Positions 55,677-64,000 of a DNA stretch of 64,000 nt are shown here, in pieces. Source of the stretch: Candidatus Neomicrothrix sp. UBA2983 (GTDB lineage: Bacteria > Actinomycetota > Acidimicrobiia > Acidimicrobiales > MedAcidi-G1); NCBI GenBank assembly GCA_002346745.1, contig DEAL01000021.1:9510-73509 (forward strand), read 5' to 3'. Numbering within the stretch: the stretch's first letter is position 1; every line of letters begins with the position of its first letter. The notes below the pieces were generated by a model. The model worked only from the letters and a program-made list of their open reading frames with translations, was not told the DNA's origin and ran no database searches. Both the position numbers and the translations under genes were made by a program.

Positions 55677-56779
55677 TCGGCACGCTGCGTCGCCTCTACC
55701 GCGGCGAGAACCCGGTCGACTTCCCCCGTTGGTGGCGGGTGGCGGCCGTCGCCTCCGGGCTGGGCCTGCTGCTCAGTATCGGGTCGTTCGGCCTCCGTGG
55801 CCTCGAGCTCGGCATCGACTTCGCCGGCGGCACCTCGTACGAGGTGGTTGCCCCCGACGCCTCGGTCGGCGAGGTCCGCGACCTGCTGGCCGGCCACGAC
55901 GCCGGCGGGGCGCGCATCCAGCTGCTCGACGGCGATGTCGTTCGTATCCGGTCCGACATCGATGACCCGGCACGGGCCGCGGCGATCCGCGAGACCCTCA
56001 CCGCCGAACTCGGCGTGGTCGAGACGTTCGAGCAGGTCGGACCGACCTGGGGCGACGAGGTCACCGACAAGGCGGTGCGTGCCCTCATCGTGTTCTTCGT
56101 GGTGGTGGCGCTCTACATCAGCGTCCGCCTCGAGTGGAAGATGGCGGTCGGTGCCCTCGTGGCGGTCGCCCACGACATCGTGGTCAGCGTGGGCGTCTAT
56201 TCACTGCTCGGCGTGGAAGTGACGCCGGCGACGGTCATCGCCTTCCTCACGATCATGGGCTACTCGCTCTACGACACGATCGTCGTCTACGACAAGGTGC
56301 GGGAGATGACGGGGCGCCTCGGCGCCACGGAGCGACACACCTACACGGAGTTGATGAACCTGGCCCTCAACCGGGTGGCGATGCGGTCGGTCAACACCAG
56401 CATCACGTCGGCCCTGCCGGTGCTCTCCCTGCTGGTGGTCGGCTCGGTGGCGCTCGGGGCCACGGCGCTGCGCGAGTTCGCCCTGGCGCTCCTCGTCGGC
56501 ATCGTGGTCGGCTCCTACTCGTCGCTGTTCGTGGCGGCCGCACTGGTCGCCCGCCTCAAGGAGCGGGAGCAGCGGTGGGCGCAGGTCCGCTCGAAGCTGG
56601 ACGGTCGGGGACTGCTGGAGGGTCCGACCCGACCCATCGGGCGTGACGAGGCCTCCGTACCCGAGTCCCGGTTGATCGAATCGGCGGACCGCACGAAGGG
56701 GCCGGCACGGCGTCGTCCCACGCCGGCGGTACGCCCCGCCGGCGGCACCCCGCCGCGTCCGCGCAAGAAGCGGCGCTGA
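55673..56779 (+). CDS. secF: Protein translocase subunit SecF
   Basis: Partner of SecD. Seen: 368 aa; GIDFAGGTSYEV; AVAHDIVVSVGVYSLLG; IMGYSLYDTIVVYDKVRE; and NTSITSALPVLSLL. The basic Arg/Lys/Pro-rich C-terminal tail (from about 305) is long. GTG start overlapping the secD stop as GTGA, so the two are translationally coupled. Confidence 0.95.
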   Translation: MIGTLRRLYRGENPVDFPRWWRVAAVASGLGLLLSIGSFGLRGLELGIDFAGGTSYEVVAPDASVGEVRDLLAGHDAGGARIQLLDGDVVRIRSDIDDPARAAAIRETLTAELGVVETFEQVGPTWGDEVTDKAVRALIVFFVVVALYISVRLEWKMAVGALVAVAHDIVVSVGVYSLLGVEVTPATVIAFLTIMGYSLYDTIVVYDKVREMTGRLGATERHTYTELMNLALNRVAMRSVNTSITSALPVLSLLVVGSVALGATALREFALALLVGIVVGSYSSLFVAAALVARLKEREQRWAQVRSKLDGRGLLEGPTRPIGRDEASVPESRLIESADRTKGPARRRPTPAVRPAGGTPPRPRKKRR

Positions 56780-56828
56780 CTCGCTTCCCGCCCTCCGCAC
56801 GGACCCCGTCGCTGCAGGACGTCGGCGC

Positions 56829-56834
56829 TACCGT
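56829..56834 (+). promoter_or_regulatory. -10 box (TACCGT) for the rel leader ORF, leaderless
   Basis: TACCGT, 6 nt before the ATG at 56841 of a 14-codon ORF that leads into rel. Confidence 0.45.
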
Positions 56835-56840
56835 GGAGGG

Positions 56841-56885
56841 ATGAGGGCACCGAGCGGCCCGGGCCGGGCCGGGGACGGGTACTGA
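56841..56885 (+). CDS. Candidate leaderless leader ORF (14 codons) upstream of rel
   Basis: ATG at the leaderless spacing from a -10 box. The frame reads MRAPSGPGRAGDGY and its TGA stands one base before the rel GTG. rel has no SD of its own, so ribosomes ending here would be well placed to restart at rel. The peptide is rich in Gly, Pro, Arg and Ala, so its decoding could sense those amino acids; that is inference. Confidence 0.4.
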   Translation: MRAPSGPGRAGDGY

Positions 56886-56886
56886 G

Positions 56887-59109
56887 GTGGTCGCCGTCAG
56901 CCGTGTCCTGCCTTGGCGTCGCCGGCCGGCGCAAACCGTCGAGGAGACCTCGTCGCTGTTGGCCGCCTACGCGGATCGCCACCCCGGGGGTGACACGGAT
57001 CTGATCGAGCGGGCCTACAGGGTCGCCCACGGCGCCCACGTCGGCCAGACCCGAAAGTCCGGCGAGCCCTACATCAACCACCCCCTGTCGGTGGCCACGA
57101 TCGTCGCCCGGCAGGGACTCGACGACGTCACGATCGCCGCCGCCCTCCTGCACGACGCCGTGGAGGACACCACCGTCGAGCTGGGCGACCTCGAACGGGA
57201 CTTCGGCGGCGAGGTGGCACGCATCGTCGACGGGGTCACCAAGCTGGATCGACTCAGCTTCGAGAGCAAGGAGGAGCAGCAGGCCGCCAGCATGCGCAAG
57301 ATGCTCGTGGCCTTGGCCAAGGACCTGCGGGTGCTCATCATCAAGTTGGCCGACCGGCTCCACAACATGCGCACCCTCGCGGCGCTCCCCGAGGCAAAGC
57401 AGCAGCGCGTCGCCCGCGAGACCCTCGATATCTACGCCCCGCTGGCCAACCGCCTCGGGATGCAGGACGTCAAGGTCCAGTTGGAGGACCTCTCGTTGGC
57501 CACGCTCCACCCGAAGCGCTACAGCCAGATCGACCAGATGGTCCAGGACCGGGCGCCCGAACGGGACCTCTACCTCGAGCAGCTCATCGCCGAGGTCCAC
57601 GAGCGGCTGGCCGACTTCAACGTCACCGCTGAGATCGACGGGCGCCCGAAGCACCTCTGGAGCATCTACGAGAAGATGATCGTCAAGGGTCGGGGCTTCG
57701 ACGAGATCCACGACCTGGTCGGCATCCGGGTCGTGGTCGACACCGTCCGGGACTGCTACGCGGCCCTCGGCGTGGTCCACGCCGTGTGGACGCCGGTTCA
57801 GGGACGCTTCAAGGACTACGTGGCGATGCCCAAGTTCAACCTCTACCAGTCGCTCCACACCACGGTGATCGGCCCCCAGGGGAAGCAGGTCGAGTTCCAG
57901 ATCCGGACCCACGAGATGCATCGCCGTGCCGAGACCGGCGTGGCCTCCCACTGGGACTACAAGGGCACGCTCCCATCCGACGAGATGGCGTGGCTGGGGC
58001 GCATCGTCGAACTCCAGGAGGAAACCCCCGACCACGGTGCCTTCATGGACCACCTCAAGACCGACCTCGAGCAGGACGAGGTCTACGTCTTCACACCGCA
58101 GGGCCGGGTGGTCAGCCTGCCGATCGGTGCCACGCCGGTCGACTTCGCCTACGCCATCCACACCGAGGTCGGGGACGCCTGTGTCGGCGCCAAGGTGGAG
58201 GGCCGGCTGGTGCCGCTCGACTCCCGGCTCGAATCGGGCGAGACGGTCGAGGTCATCACGTCGAGGCAGCCGGGCGCCGGCCCCAGCAAGGACTGGCTCC
58301 AGTTCGTCGCCAGCCACCGGGCCGCCAACAAGATCCGCCACTGGCACACCAAGGAACGCCGGACCGAGGCCATCGACGTCGGCCACGACGACCTGGTCGC
58401 CGAACTGCGGCGGGCGGGCCTGCCGGTCAAGGAGGTCCTCGACGGCGAGGTCCTTGCCGGGATCGGCGAGTCGATGAACTACGCCGAACTCGATGACCTG
58501 TTTGCGGCGATCGGCGAGCACCACGTGTCGGCGCGCGCCGTCGTGGGCCGGGTCGAGCGCAAGATGCGCGAGCACGCCCCGGAGGCCAGCGAGCAGGTGT
58601 CGGTGACGGCCCTCACCCGGCGGCCCGTGCGCCGCGACCGGGGGGCGGTCGGCGTCCACGTCGAAGGACTCGACGACGTCATGGTGCGGCTCTCCCGTTG
58701 CTGTACGCCGGTGCCACCCGACGAGATCATGGGGTTCGTCACCCGGGGGCGCGGGGTCTCGGTGCACCGGGCCGACTGCGCCAACGCCGTGTCGCTGTCG
58801 AGCGGCCAGCCCGATCGCCTCATCGACGTCGAGTGGGACGAGCAGACGGCCTCCCACTTCGTGGCCACCTTCGAGGTGAAGGCGCTCGACCGACCGCTGC
58901 TGCTCCGCGACGTGGTCGACGTCCTCGCCGAACACCGGGTGAACGTGCTCAGCACGTCCACGGCGACCTCCGGATCGGACCGGGTGGCCCGTATGCGATT
59001 CGAATTCGAGATGGGCGACCCGGGCCACCTCGACCGGGTGCTCCACCAGATCCGCGACGTGGACTCGGTCTACGACGTGTACCGGGTGGTGCCCGGCAAG
59101 GGTTCCTGA
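56887..59109 (+). CDS. rel: Bifunctional (p)ppGpp synthetase/hydrolase Rel
   Basis: Makes and degrades the stringent-response alarmone (p)ppGpp. Seen: 740 aa. The hydrolase HD domain is intact (GAHVGQTRKSGEPYINHPL and LLHDAVEDTTV). The synthetase has GRPKHLWSIYEKMIVKGRGF and IHDLVGIRVVV. The TGS domain has VYVFTPQGRVVSLPIGATPV; a zinc-finger-like region carries RCCTPVPPDEIMGFVTRGRG; and an ACT domain ends the protein. The intact HD motif argues for a bifunctional enzyme, as in other Actinobacteria, which have one Rel. It starts at a GTG one base after the leader ORF stop. Confidence 0.94.
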   Translation: MVAVSRVLPWRRRPAQTVEETSSLLAAYADRHPGGDTDLIERAYRVAHGAHVGQTRKSGEPYINHPLSVATIVARQGLDDVTIAAALLHDAVEDTTVELGDLERDFGGEVARIVDGVTKLDRLSFESKEEQQAASMRKMLVALAKDLRVLIIKLADRLHNMRTLAALPEAKQQRVARETLDIYAPLANRLGMQDVKVQLEDLSLATLHPKRYSQIDQMVQDRAPERDLYLEQLIAEVHERLADFNVTAEIDGRPKHLWSIYEKMIVKGRGFDEIHDLVGIRVVVDTVRDCYAALGVVHAVWTPVQGRFKDYVAMPKFNLYQSLHTTVIGPQGKQVEFQIRTHEMHRRAETGVASHWDYKGTLPSDEMAWLGRIVELQEETPDHGAFMDHLKTDLEQDEVYVFTPQGRVVSLPIGATPVDFAYAIHTEVGDACVGAKVEGRLVPLDSRLESGETVEVITSRQPGAGPSKDWLQFVASHRAANKIRHWHTKERRTEAIDVGHDDLVAELRRAGLPVKEVLDGEVLAGIGESMNYAELDDLFAAIGEHHVSARAVVGRVERKMREHAPEASEQVSVTALTRRPVRRDRGAVGVHVEGLDDVMVRLSRCCTPVPPDEIMGFVTRGRGVSVHRADCANAVSLSSGQPDRLIDVEWDEQTASHFVATFEVKALDRPLLLRDVVDVLAEHRVNVLSTSTATSGSDRVARMRFEFEMGDPGHLDRVLHQIRDVDSVYDVYRVVPGKGS

Positions 59110-59173
59110 GCGTCGCTCCGGTCCGGTTCCGGCGATGCCCCGTGCATCCGGATCGCGGGGTAGGGGCCACCGG

Positions 59174-59179
59174 TAGCCT
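59174..59179 (+). promoter_or_regulatory. -10 box (TAGCCT) for hisS, leaderless
   Basis: TAGCCT, 8 nt before the GTG at 59188; no SD. The gap 59110-59187 also holds weak inverted repeats (GATGC/GCATC near 59134) but no clear terminator. Confidence 0.5.
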
Positions 59180-59187
59180 CTGGTCCC

Positions 59188-60462
59188 GTGGCCGACTCCA
59201 CCTTCCGGGCCCCGAAGGGCACGCGCGACATCCTGTGGCCGGACTCCGCCCGCTGGCGGGCGCTGGTCGACGCCTTCGCCGACGTGGTCGGCGCAGCCGG
59301 CTACACCCAGGTGGTCCCGCCCATGTTCGAGCACGTCGAGGTGTTCCACCGCCTCGGCGACGCCACCGACGTGGTGTCCAAGGAGATGTACGAGTTCCTC
59401 GACAAGGGGGGCCGGAACATCGCCCTGCGGCCCGAGCAGACCGCCTCGGTCGTGCGGGCCTTCGCCGAGCACCGGCCGGTGGTGCCCTGGAAGGTCTGGT
59501 ACGCCGGGCCCAACTTCCGCTACGAGCGCGCCCAGAAGGGCCGGTTCCGGCAGTTCGACCAGGTCGGCGTCGAGGCACTCGGCCCCGACGACCCGCATCT
59601 GGACGCCGAGGTGATCGCCCTGGCGTGGCGCTTCTACGAACGCCTCGGCCTTCGACGGGTGACCCTGCTCGTCAACTCGCTGGGCAACCCGGAGGACCGC
59701 GCCCGCTACGTCGAGGCCCTGACCGCCCACTTCGCCGACAATCGCGATGCACTCTCCGAGGCCTCCCGGTCGACGCTCGAGCGCAACCCACTGCGGGTCC
59801 TCGACTCGAAGCGGCCCGAAGACGCCGACCTCGTGGCCGCCGCCCCCCGCATGGACGACCACCTCTCCGACGATGCCGCCGAGCACTTCGCCCGGGTCTG
59901 TGGGGCCCTCGACGCCGTGGACATCCCCTACAGGGTGGCGCCGGGGCTGGTCCGCGGCCTCGACTACTACCTGCGGACCACCTTCGAGTTCGTCGCCGAG
60001 GCCCTCGACGCCGCCCAGGACGCCGTCGGCGGTGGCGGGCGATACGACCGACTGGCCGAGGAGATGGGCGCCCCGCCCACACCCGGCGTCGGCTTCGCCC
60101 TAGGCGTCGACCGGACGCTGCTGGCCTGCGACGCCGAAGGAGTGTTCGACGCCCCAGAGGCTGCCGTCGACGTCTTCGTGGTCGACACCTGCGGCGGCGA
60201 CGAGGCCGTGCTCCTGACCGACGAGGTCCGGCGGGCCGGCCTGCGGGCCGACCGGGCCTGGGACGGCCGCTCCATGAAGGCCCAGATGAAGGCCGCCGAC
60301 CGCAGCAATGCCGCCGTGGCCCTCATCGTCGGTGAGGAGGAGCGGGCGGCCGGTACCGTCACCGTCCGCGACCTGCGCGGCGATGCCGGCCAGCAGGCCG
60401 TGGCACGCGGCGACGTGGTCGAGGTCCTCCGCTCGAGGCTCGCGCCGCCAACTGCCACCTGA
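59188..60462 (+). CDS. hisS: Histidine-tRNA ligase
   Basis: Charges tRNA-His. Seen: 424 aa; FRAPKGTRDILW; class II motif 1 near VVPPMFEHVEVF; RPEQTASVVRAFAEH; motif 2 FRYERAQKGRFRQFDQVGVE; the histidine A motif LVRGLDYYLRTTFE; motif 3 TPGVGFALGVDR; and a C-terminal anticodon domain. It leads directly to aspS, a common pair in Actinobacteria. Confidence 0.96.
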   Translation: MADSTFRAPKGTRDILWPDSARWRALVDAFADVVGAAGYTQVVPPMFEHVEVFHRLGDATDVVSKEMYEFLDKGGRNIALRPEQTASVVRAFAEHRPVVPWKVWYAGPNFRYERAQKGRFRQFDQVGVEALGPDDPHLDAEVIALAWRFYERLGLRRVTLLVNSLGNPEDRARYVEALTAHFADNRDALSEASRSTLERNPLRVLDSKRPEDADLVAAAPRMDDHLSDDAAEHFARVCGALDAVDIPYRVAPGLVRGLDYYLRTTFEFVAEALDAAQDAVGGGGRYDRLAEEMGAPPTPGVGFALGVDRTLLACDAEGVFDAPEAAVDVFVVDTCGGDEAVLLTDEVRRAGLRADRAWDGRSMKAQMKAADRSNAAVALIVGEEERAAGTVTVRDLRGDAGQQAVARGDVVEVLRSRLAPPTAT

Positions 60463-60494
60463 ACAGCCACGCCACCGAAGCGAACGAGGATTCC

Positions 60495-62249
60495 GTGACC
60501 GACCGTCCGACCCCCGACTACTCCACCTCCATGCGGACGTCGCGCTGTGGCGACCTGCGAGCCGACGACATCGGCGCCACGGTCACCCTCTGCGGTTGGG
60601 TCGACCGGGTGCGCGAGCACGGCGAGCACCTGGTATTCGTGGACCTGCGGGACCGCAGTGGCATGGTCCAGGTGGTCGTCGACGGCGGCCACGAGCTGCG
60701 GTCCGAGTTCGTCCTCCAGGTGACCGGTGAGGTTCGGGCCCGCCCCGAGGACACCGCCAACGAGTCGCTGGCGACCGGCATGGTCGAGGTCGAGGCCTCC
60801 GAGGTGGCGATCCTCTCCCGTTCGGAGCCGTCGCCGTTCCCGATGGACGAGCGCACCGACGTCGACGAGGTTCTGCGCCTCCGGCACCGGTACGTGGACC
60901 TGCGACGCTCCCGCATGCAGCGCAACCTCGAGGTCCGGGCCACGGTCAACTCAGCCATCCGGGGAGCCATGGAGGAGCAGGGCTTCATCGAGGTCGAGAC
61001 CCCGATGCTCGTGGCCAGCACCCCCGAAGGCGCCCGCGACTTCGTCGTCCCGTCCCGAAAGGTGCCCGGCTCGTTCTACGCCCTGCCCCAGAGTCCGCAG
61101 CTCTTCAAGCAGCTCTGCATGGTGGGAGGCGTCGACCGCTACTACCAGATCGCCCGCTGCCTGCGCGACGAGGACCTCCGGGCCGACCGGCAGTACGAGT
61201 TCATGCAGCTCGACGCCGAAGCCAGCTTCGTCGGCCAGGAGGACGTCCTGGCGTTCATCTCCCACGCCGTGAGCGCCGCCGCCGAGGAGGTGACCGGGGA
61301 GCGTCCCGCCGACATCCCCCGCATGACCTGGCTGGAGGCCCAGGAGCGCTACGGGTCCGACAAGCCCGACACCCGCTTCGGCCTCGAGTTGGTCGAACTC
61401 ACCGAGGTGTTCGCCGGGACGGAATTCCGGGCCTTCCAGGCACCGTGCGTGAAAGGCATTCGGGTGCCGGGCGGTTCCGACACCTCCCGCAACCGCCTCG
61501 ACGACCTGACCGAGCAGTGCAAGCGCTGGGGAGCGAAGGGCCTCGTCTGGATGAAGGTCGAGGCGGACGGCCTGAACTCGCCGGTGGCCAAGTTCCTGTC
61601 GGACGACGAACAGGCCGCCCTGCGGGCCGCCATGGCCGCCGAGGCCGGTGACCTGCTGTTCCTCGTGGCGGACGAGCGCCGCCAGGTGCGCCACGTGCTG
61701 GGCCTCCTGCGCCTCGAGCTGGGGCGGCCACCGGTCACCGAGGGCGGGCTTAACTTCCTGTGGGTCGTCGACTTCCCCCTCTTCGAGGGGCTGGACGAGG
61801 CCGGCAACCCGATCCCGGCCCACCACCCGTTCACGATGCCCCACGAGGAGGACCTGGAACTGCTCGAGTCGGGCGACCTGCTGGCGGTTCGCTCGCAGGC
61901 CTACGACCTGGTCCTGAACGGCTGGGAACTCGGCTCGGGCAGCGTGCGGATCCACCGTGCGGAGGTGCAGCAGACCATCTTCACGCTCCTCGGCATCGGC
62001 CCGGAGGAGGCACAGGCCAAGTTCGGATTCCTGCTCGACGCCTTCCGGTACGGGGCGCCGCCCCACGCCGGCTTCGCTTTCGGCATGGATCGGCTCATCG
62101 CCGTCCTGGCCGGCGAGGAGAACATCCGCGAGGTCATCGCCTTCCCCAAGACCCAGTCGGGCGCCGACCCGCTGACCGGGGCACCGACGGAGGTCGACGG
62201 CCGGCACCTCGAGGAGCTCGGCCTACGGGTGCTGCCGCCGAAGCAGTGA
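60495..62249 (+). CDS. aspS: Aspartate-tRNA ligase (bacterial type)
   Basis: Charges tRNA-Asp (and perhaps tRNA-Asn if non-discriminating). Seen: 584 aa; N-terminal OB anticodon domain with GWVDRVREHGEHLVFVDLRD; motif 2 block YQIARCLRDEDLRADRQYEF; a bacterial insertion (GAD) domain around 300-400; and motif 3 GAPPHAGFAFGMDRLIAVL. GTG start with GAGGA upstream, 32 nt after hisS. Discrimination cannot be judged here. The TGA stop overlaps the start of a 22-codon bridge ORF. Confidence 0.96.
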   Translation: MTDRPTPDYSTSMRTSRCGDLRADDIGATVTLCGWVDRVREHGEHLVFVDLRDRSGMVQVVVDGGHELRSEFVLQVTGEVRARPEDTANESLATGMVEVEASEVAILSRSEPSPFPMDERTDVDEVLRLRHRYVDLRRSRMQRNLEVRATVNSAIRGAMEEQGFIEVETPMLVASTPEGARDFVVPSRKVPGSFYALPQSPQLFKQLCMVGGVDRYYQIARCLRDEDLRADRQYEFMQLDAEASFVGQEDVLAFISHAVSAAAEEVTGERPADIPRMTWLEAQERYGSDKPDTRFGLELVELTEVFAGTEFRAFQAPCVKGIRVPGGSDTSRNRLDDLTEQCKRWGAKGLVWMKVEADGLNSPVAKFLSDDEQAALRAAMAAEAGDLLFLVADERRQVRHVLGLLRLELGRPPVTEGGLNFLWVVDFPLFEGLDEAGNPIPAHHPFTMPHEEDLELLESGDLLAVRSQAYDLVLNGWELGSGSVRIHRAEVQQTIFTLLGIGPEEAQAKFGFLLDAFRYGAPPHAGFAFGMDRLIAVLAGEENIREVIAFPKTQSGADPLTGAPTEVDGRHLEELGLRVLPPKQ

Positions 62250-62314
62250 CGCCAGCCCGCGGATTCGGAGGCTGGCGGTCGGCCGGGCCGGGTCGGGCCG
62301 TTCCGGACAGGTGA
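62246..62314 (+). other. Candidate micro-ORF bridge (22 codons) between aspS and the TIM-barrel gene
   Basis: A GTG overlaps the aspS TGA (GTGA). The frame runs without stops through the gap and its TGA overlaps the next GTG at 62311 (GTGA). An 8-bp hairpin lies inside it, so translation through the gap would melt that hairpin. Confidence 0.3.
62250..62277 (+). terminator. 8-bp hairpin directly after aspS
   Basis: CGCCAGCC and GGCTGGCG form a perfect 8-bp stem with a 12-nt loop directly after the aspS stop. No U tract. It is within the candidate bridge ORF, so it could act as a terminator only when that ORF is not translated. Confidence 0.45.
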
Positions 62315-63141
62315 CCTCGCCCGGCGAACTGGCGCTCTGCCTGTCCACCCTGTTGGCCGATCCGATGTCGGCGGGCGCCGACGAGGTGGTGTCCGCCCTC
62401 GACGCGGCTGCCGCAGCCGGTTGCGGCGGCGTGTCCGCCTGGACGCTCCACGTCCTGGCGTTCGACCCCGATCCAGCCGCCTTCCGCGAGGCGGCCGCCT
62501 CCCGGGGACTGTCGGTGGACGTCGTCGAGGCGGCCGTCGGCTGGTCCTCGGGTGGGGGAGACGCCGGCCCGGATGCCGACCTCACCCTCGAGGTGGCCGA
62601 GGGAGTCGGTGCGCAGCAGGTGGTGGCGGTCTGCCTCGATCCGGTGCTGGCCGATGCCGCTGCTGCCGTTCGGGGCTTTGGCGACCTTTCCGACCGGGCC
62701 GCCGCACGCGGCATCCGCGTGGCGCTCGAGTTCCTCCCATGGACCGGCGTGCCGGGACTCGCCGACGCCTGGGCACTGGTCGAGGCCGCCGGCCGGTCCA
62801 ACGGCGGGATCCTGCTCGACGCCTGGCACTGGCAGCGCCAGCCCGGCGGGCCTTGTCCCGACCTGCTTGCCACGCTGCCACCGTCCGCCGTCCATCTGCT
62901 CCAACTCTGCGACGCCCGGCCGGAGCCCGGTGACGATGCCATGGCCGAGGCCATGGCCGAGCGGCTCGTGCCGGGGGACGGCGTCGTCGACTTCGAGGGC
63001 CTGGCCGCCGCGCTTGTCGGAAGCGGGGCGACGCCGCTGCTCAGCCCCGAGGTCTTCAGCCGGGACGGCTTGTCCTTGGGCCCGGAGGCCTTCGCCGCCG
63101 GCGTCGTGGGGGCCTGCTGTGCGTCCTGGCCGGCGCCCTGA
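62311..63141 (+). CDS. TIM-barrel sugar phosphate isomerase/epimerase-like protein
   Basis: Seen: 276 aa with the xylose isomerase-like TIM-barrel layout: [45 protein letters not shown] and [11 protein letters not shown]. Acidic and His residues at the strand ends (E in ALEFLPW, D/H in LDAWHW, D in LCDARP) fit a divalent-metal site. The substrate is unknown. GTG start, placed at the GTGA overlap with the bridge ORF; no SD. Confidence 0.75.
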   Translation: MTSPGELALCLSTLLADPMSAGADEVVSALDAAAAAGCGGVSAWTLHVLAFDPDPAAFREAAASRGLSVDVVEAAVGWSSGGGDAGPDADLTLEVAEGVGAQQVVAVCLDPVLADAAAAVRGFGDLSDRAAARGIRVALEFLPWTGVPGLADAWALVEAAGRSNGGILLDAWHWQRQPGGPCPDLLATLPPSAVHLLQLCDARPEPGDDAMAEAMAERLVPGDGVVDFEGLAAALVGSGATPLLSPEVFSRDGLSLGPEAFAAGVVGACCASWPAP

Positions 63142-63160
63142 GCACCGGTGTCCTGACCAC

Positions 63161-63166
63161 TAGGTT
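63161..63166 (+). promoter_or_regulatory. -10 box (TAGGTT) for rarA, leaderless
   Basis: TAGGTT, 7 nt before the GTG at 63174; no SD. Confidence 0.5.
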
Positions 63167-63173
63167 CGTCGCG

Positions 63174-64000
63174 GTGACAGACGACCTGTTCGCCGCCGCC
63201 GCCGGGCAGCGCCTGGCCCGCCGGGCCCCGCTGGCCGACCGGCTGCGACCGGTCCGCCTCGACGACGTGGTCGGCCAGGCGCACCTCGTGGGCGACGGGC
63301 GGCCGCTGCGCCGCCTGATCGAGGGCGACCGGCTCTCGTCGGTGGTGTTCTGGGGTCCACCGGGCACCGGCAAGACCACCCTGGCCCGGCTGATCGCCCG
63401 GGTGACGGCGTCCGAGTTCGTCGAACTCTCGGCGGTGAGCGCCAGCGTCAAGGACGTCCGGGCGGTGGTGGCCGGCGCCGAGGCCAACCTCGGTGAGCGC
63501 GACGTCGGCACGATCCTCTTCCTCGACGAGGTGCATCGCTTCAACAAGGCCCAGCAGGACGCCCTCCTGCCGTCGGTCGAGTCGGGCCTGCTGGTCCTCA
63601 TCGGCGCGACCACCGAGAACCCGTACTTCGAGGTCAACCCGCCGCTGCTCTCCCGCTCGACCCTCTTCAGGCTGGAACCCCTCGACGTCGACGCCACGCT
63701 CGAACTCCTGGGCCGGGGACTCGACGCCGAGCGGGTCGGCGCCGACGCCGAGGCGCTCAGACTGCTGGCCGAGCGTGCCGCCGGCGACGGACGCCTGGCC
63801 CTCACTGGCCTCGAGGTGGCCGTGGCGCTGGCCGCCGGACGGGACGACGCCACCGTCACCGTCGACGACGTCGAGGCGGCGCTGGGGACCAAGGCGGTGC
63901 GCTACGGCCGCGACGAGCACTACGACGTGATCAGCGCCTTCATCAAGAGCATCCGAGGTTCCGACCCCGACGCCGGCCTCTACTGGCTGGCCCGGATGCT
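63174..64000 (+). CDS. rarA: Replication-associated recombination protein A (AAA+ ATPase), 3' end cut by the window
   Basis: AAA+ ATPase of the RarA/MgsA/WRNIP1 family acting at stalled replication forks. Seen in the first 275 residues: [21 protein letters not shown]; Walker [14 protein letters not shown]; Walker [20 protein letters not shown]; the sensor [19 protein letters not shown]; and the beginning of the family-specific [20 protein letters not shown], where the window ends. The start is fixed by the -10 box and the normal N-terminus. The rest of the gene lies outside. Confidence 0.95.
   Translation, partial: MTDDLFAAAAGQRLARRAPLADRLRPVRLDDVVGQAHLVGDGRPLRRLIEGDRLSSVVFWGPPGTGKTTLARLIARVTASEFVELSAVSASVKDVRAVVAGAEANLGERDVGTILFLDEVHRFNKAQQDALLPSVESGLLVLIGATTENPYFEVNPPLLSRSTLFRLEPLDVDATLELLGRGLDAERVGADAEALRLLAERAAGDGRLALTGLEVAVALAAGRDDATVTVDDVEAALGTKAVRYGRDEHYDVISAFIKSIRGSDPDAGLYWLARM

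Overview
The window is a GC-rich, gene-dense chromosomal segment from an actinobacterium, most likely of the Acidimicrobiia or a close relative. Evidence: F420 biosynthesis genes (cofD, cofE), an LCP-family wall ligase, a phosphatidylinositol synthase/acyltransferase/mannosyltransferase trio, single-chain biotin carboxylase-BCCP, many GTG starts, and very frequent TAGNNT/TACNNT -10 boxes 6-9 nt before start codons (leaderless transcription). The lineage is inferred from gene content; there is no rRNA in the window. I found no tRNA, rRNA, CRISPR array, insertion sequence or phage gene. No gap between genes exceeds about 160 bases.

Layout. (1) 1-9 kb: a surface-polysaccharide locus with a nucleotide-sugar dehydrogenase, then on the minus strand a glycosyltransferase, Wzm/Wzt-type ABC exporter, membrane GT2, a glutamine amidotransferase/PP-loop fusion and a DegT aminotransferase. 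Its GC looks lower than the rest in spot counts. (2) 9-12.5 kb: acyl-CoA carboxylase alpha chain divergent from birA, then an aminotransferase class IV gene. (3) 12.5-20.3 kb: LCP protein, three glycosyltransferases, a His-rich membrane protein, an NDP-sugar pyrophosphorylase and an epimerase. (4) 20.3-23.9 kb, minus: rmd-gmd-cofD-cofE. (5) 24-28.6 kb: giant membrane GT2 plus a DUF5719-like protein. (6) 28.6-31 kb, minus: ftsH and a membrane thioredoxin. (7) 31-40.8 kb: CPBP protease, GT-C-like membrane protein, GtrA-GT2 fusion, phosphohexomutase, Trm112-like protein, manA, ahcY, udk. (8) 40.8-46.9 kb: comF-like gene, a small membrane protein, the PI-mannoside-type module, a degenerate M48 homologue, a DUF3048 lipoprotein. 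(9) 47-64 kb: a conserved housekeeping run pdxS-pdxT-yebC-ruvCAB-queA-tgt-yajC-secDF-rel-hisS-aspS, a TIM-barrel protein, and rarA cut by the window end.

How the genes work together. manA, the phosphohexomutase and the pyrophosphorylase can make GDP-mannose; gmd and rmd turn it into GDP-rhamnose. GDP-mannose could feed the PI mannosyltransferase, the polyprenyl-phosphate-mannose-synthase-like GtrA-GT2 and the many GTs, with the LCP protein attaching polymers to the wall.

Most unusual signals: (a) about twenty start codons sit at a fixed distance from a -10 box, sometimes with the upstream stop codon TAG forming the first half of that box; (b) several short gaps are filled by micro-ORFs whose stop overlaps the next start by ATGA/GTGA or lies one base before it, including leaderless micro-ORFs before rel and rmd; (c) a tRNA-guanine transglycosylase that has lost all three zinc cysteines; (d) an M48-type protein with HExxH destroyed; (e) a fused class II glutaminase/N-acetyl-sugar amidotransferase.
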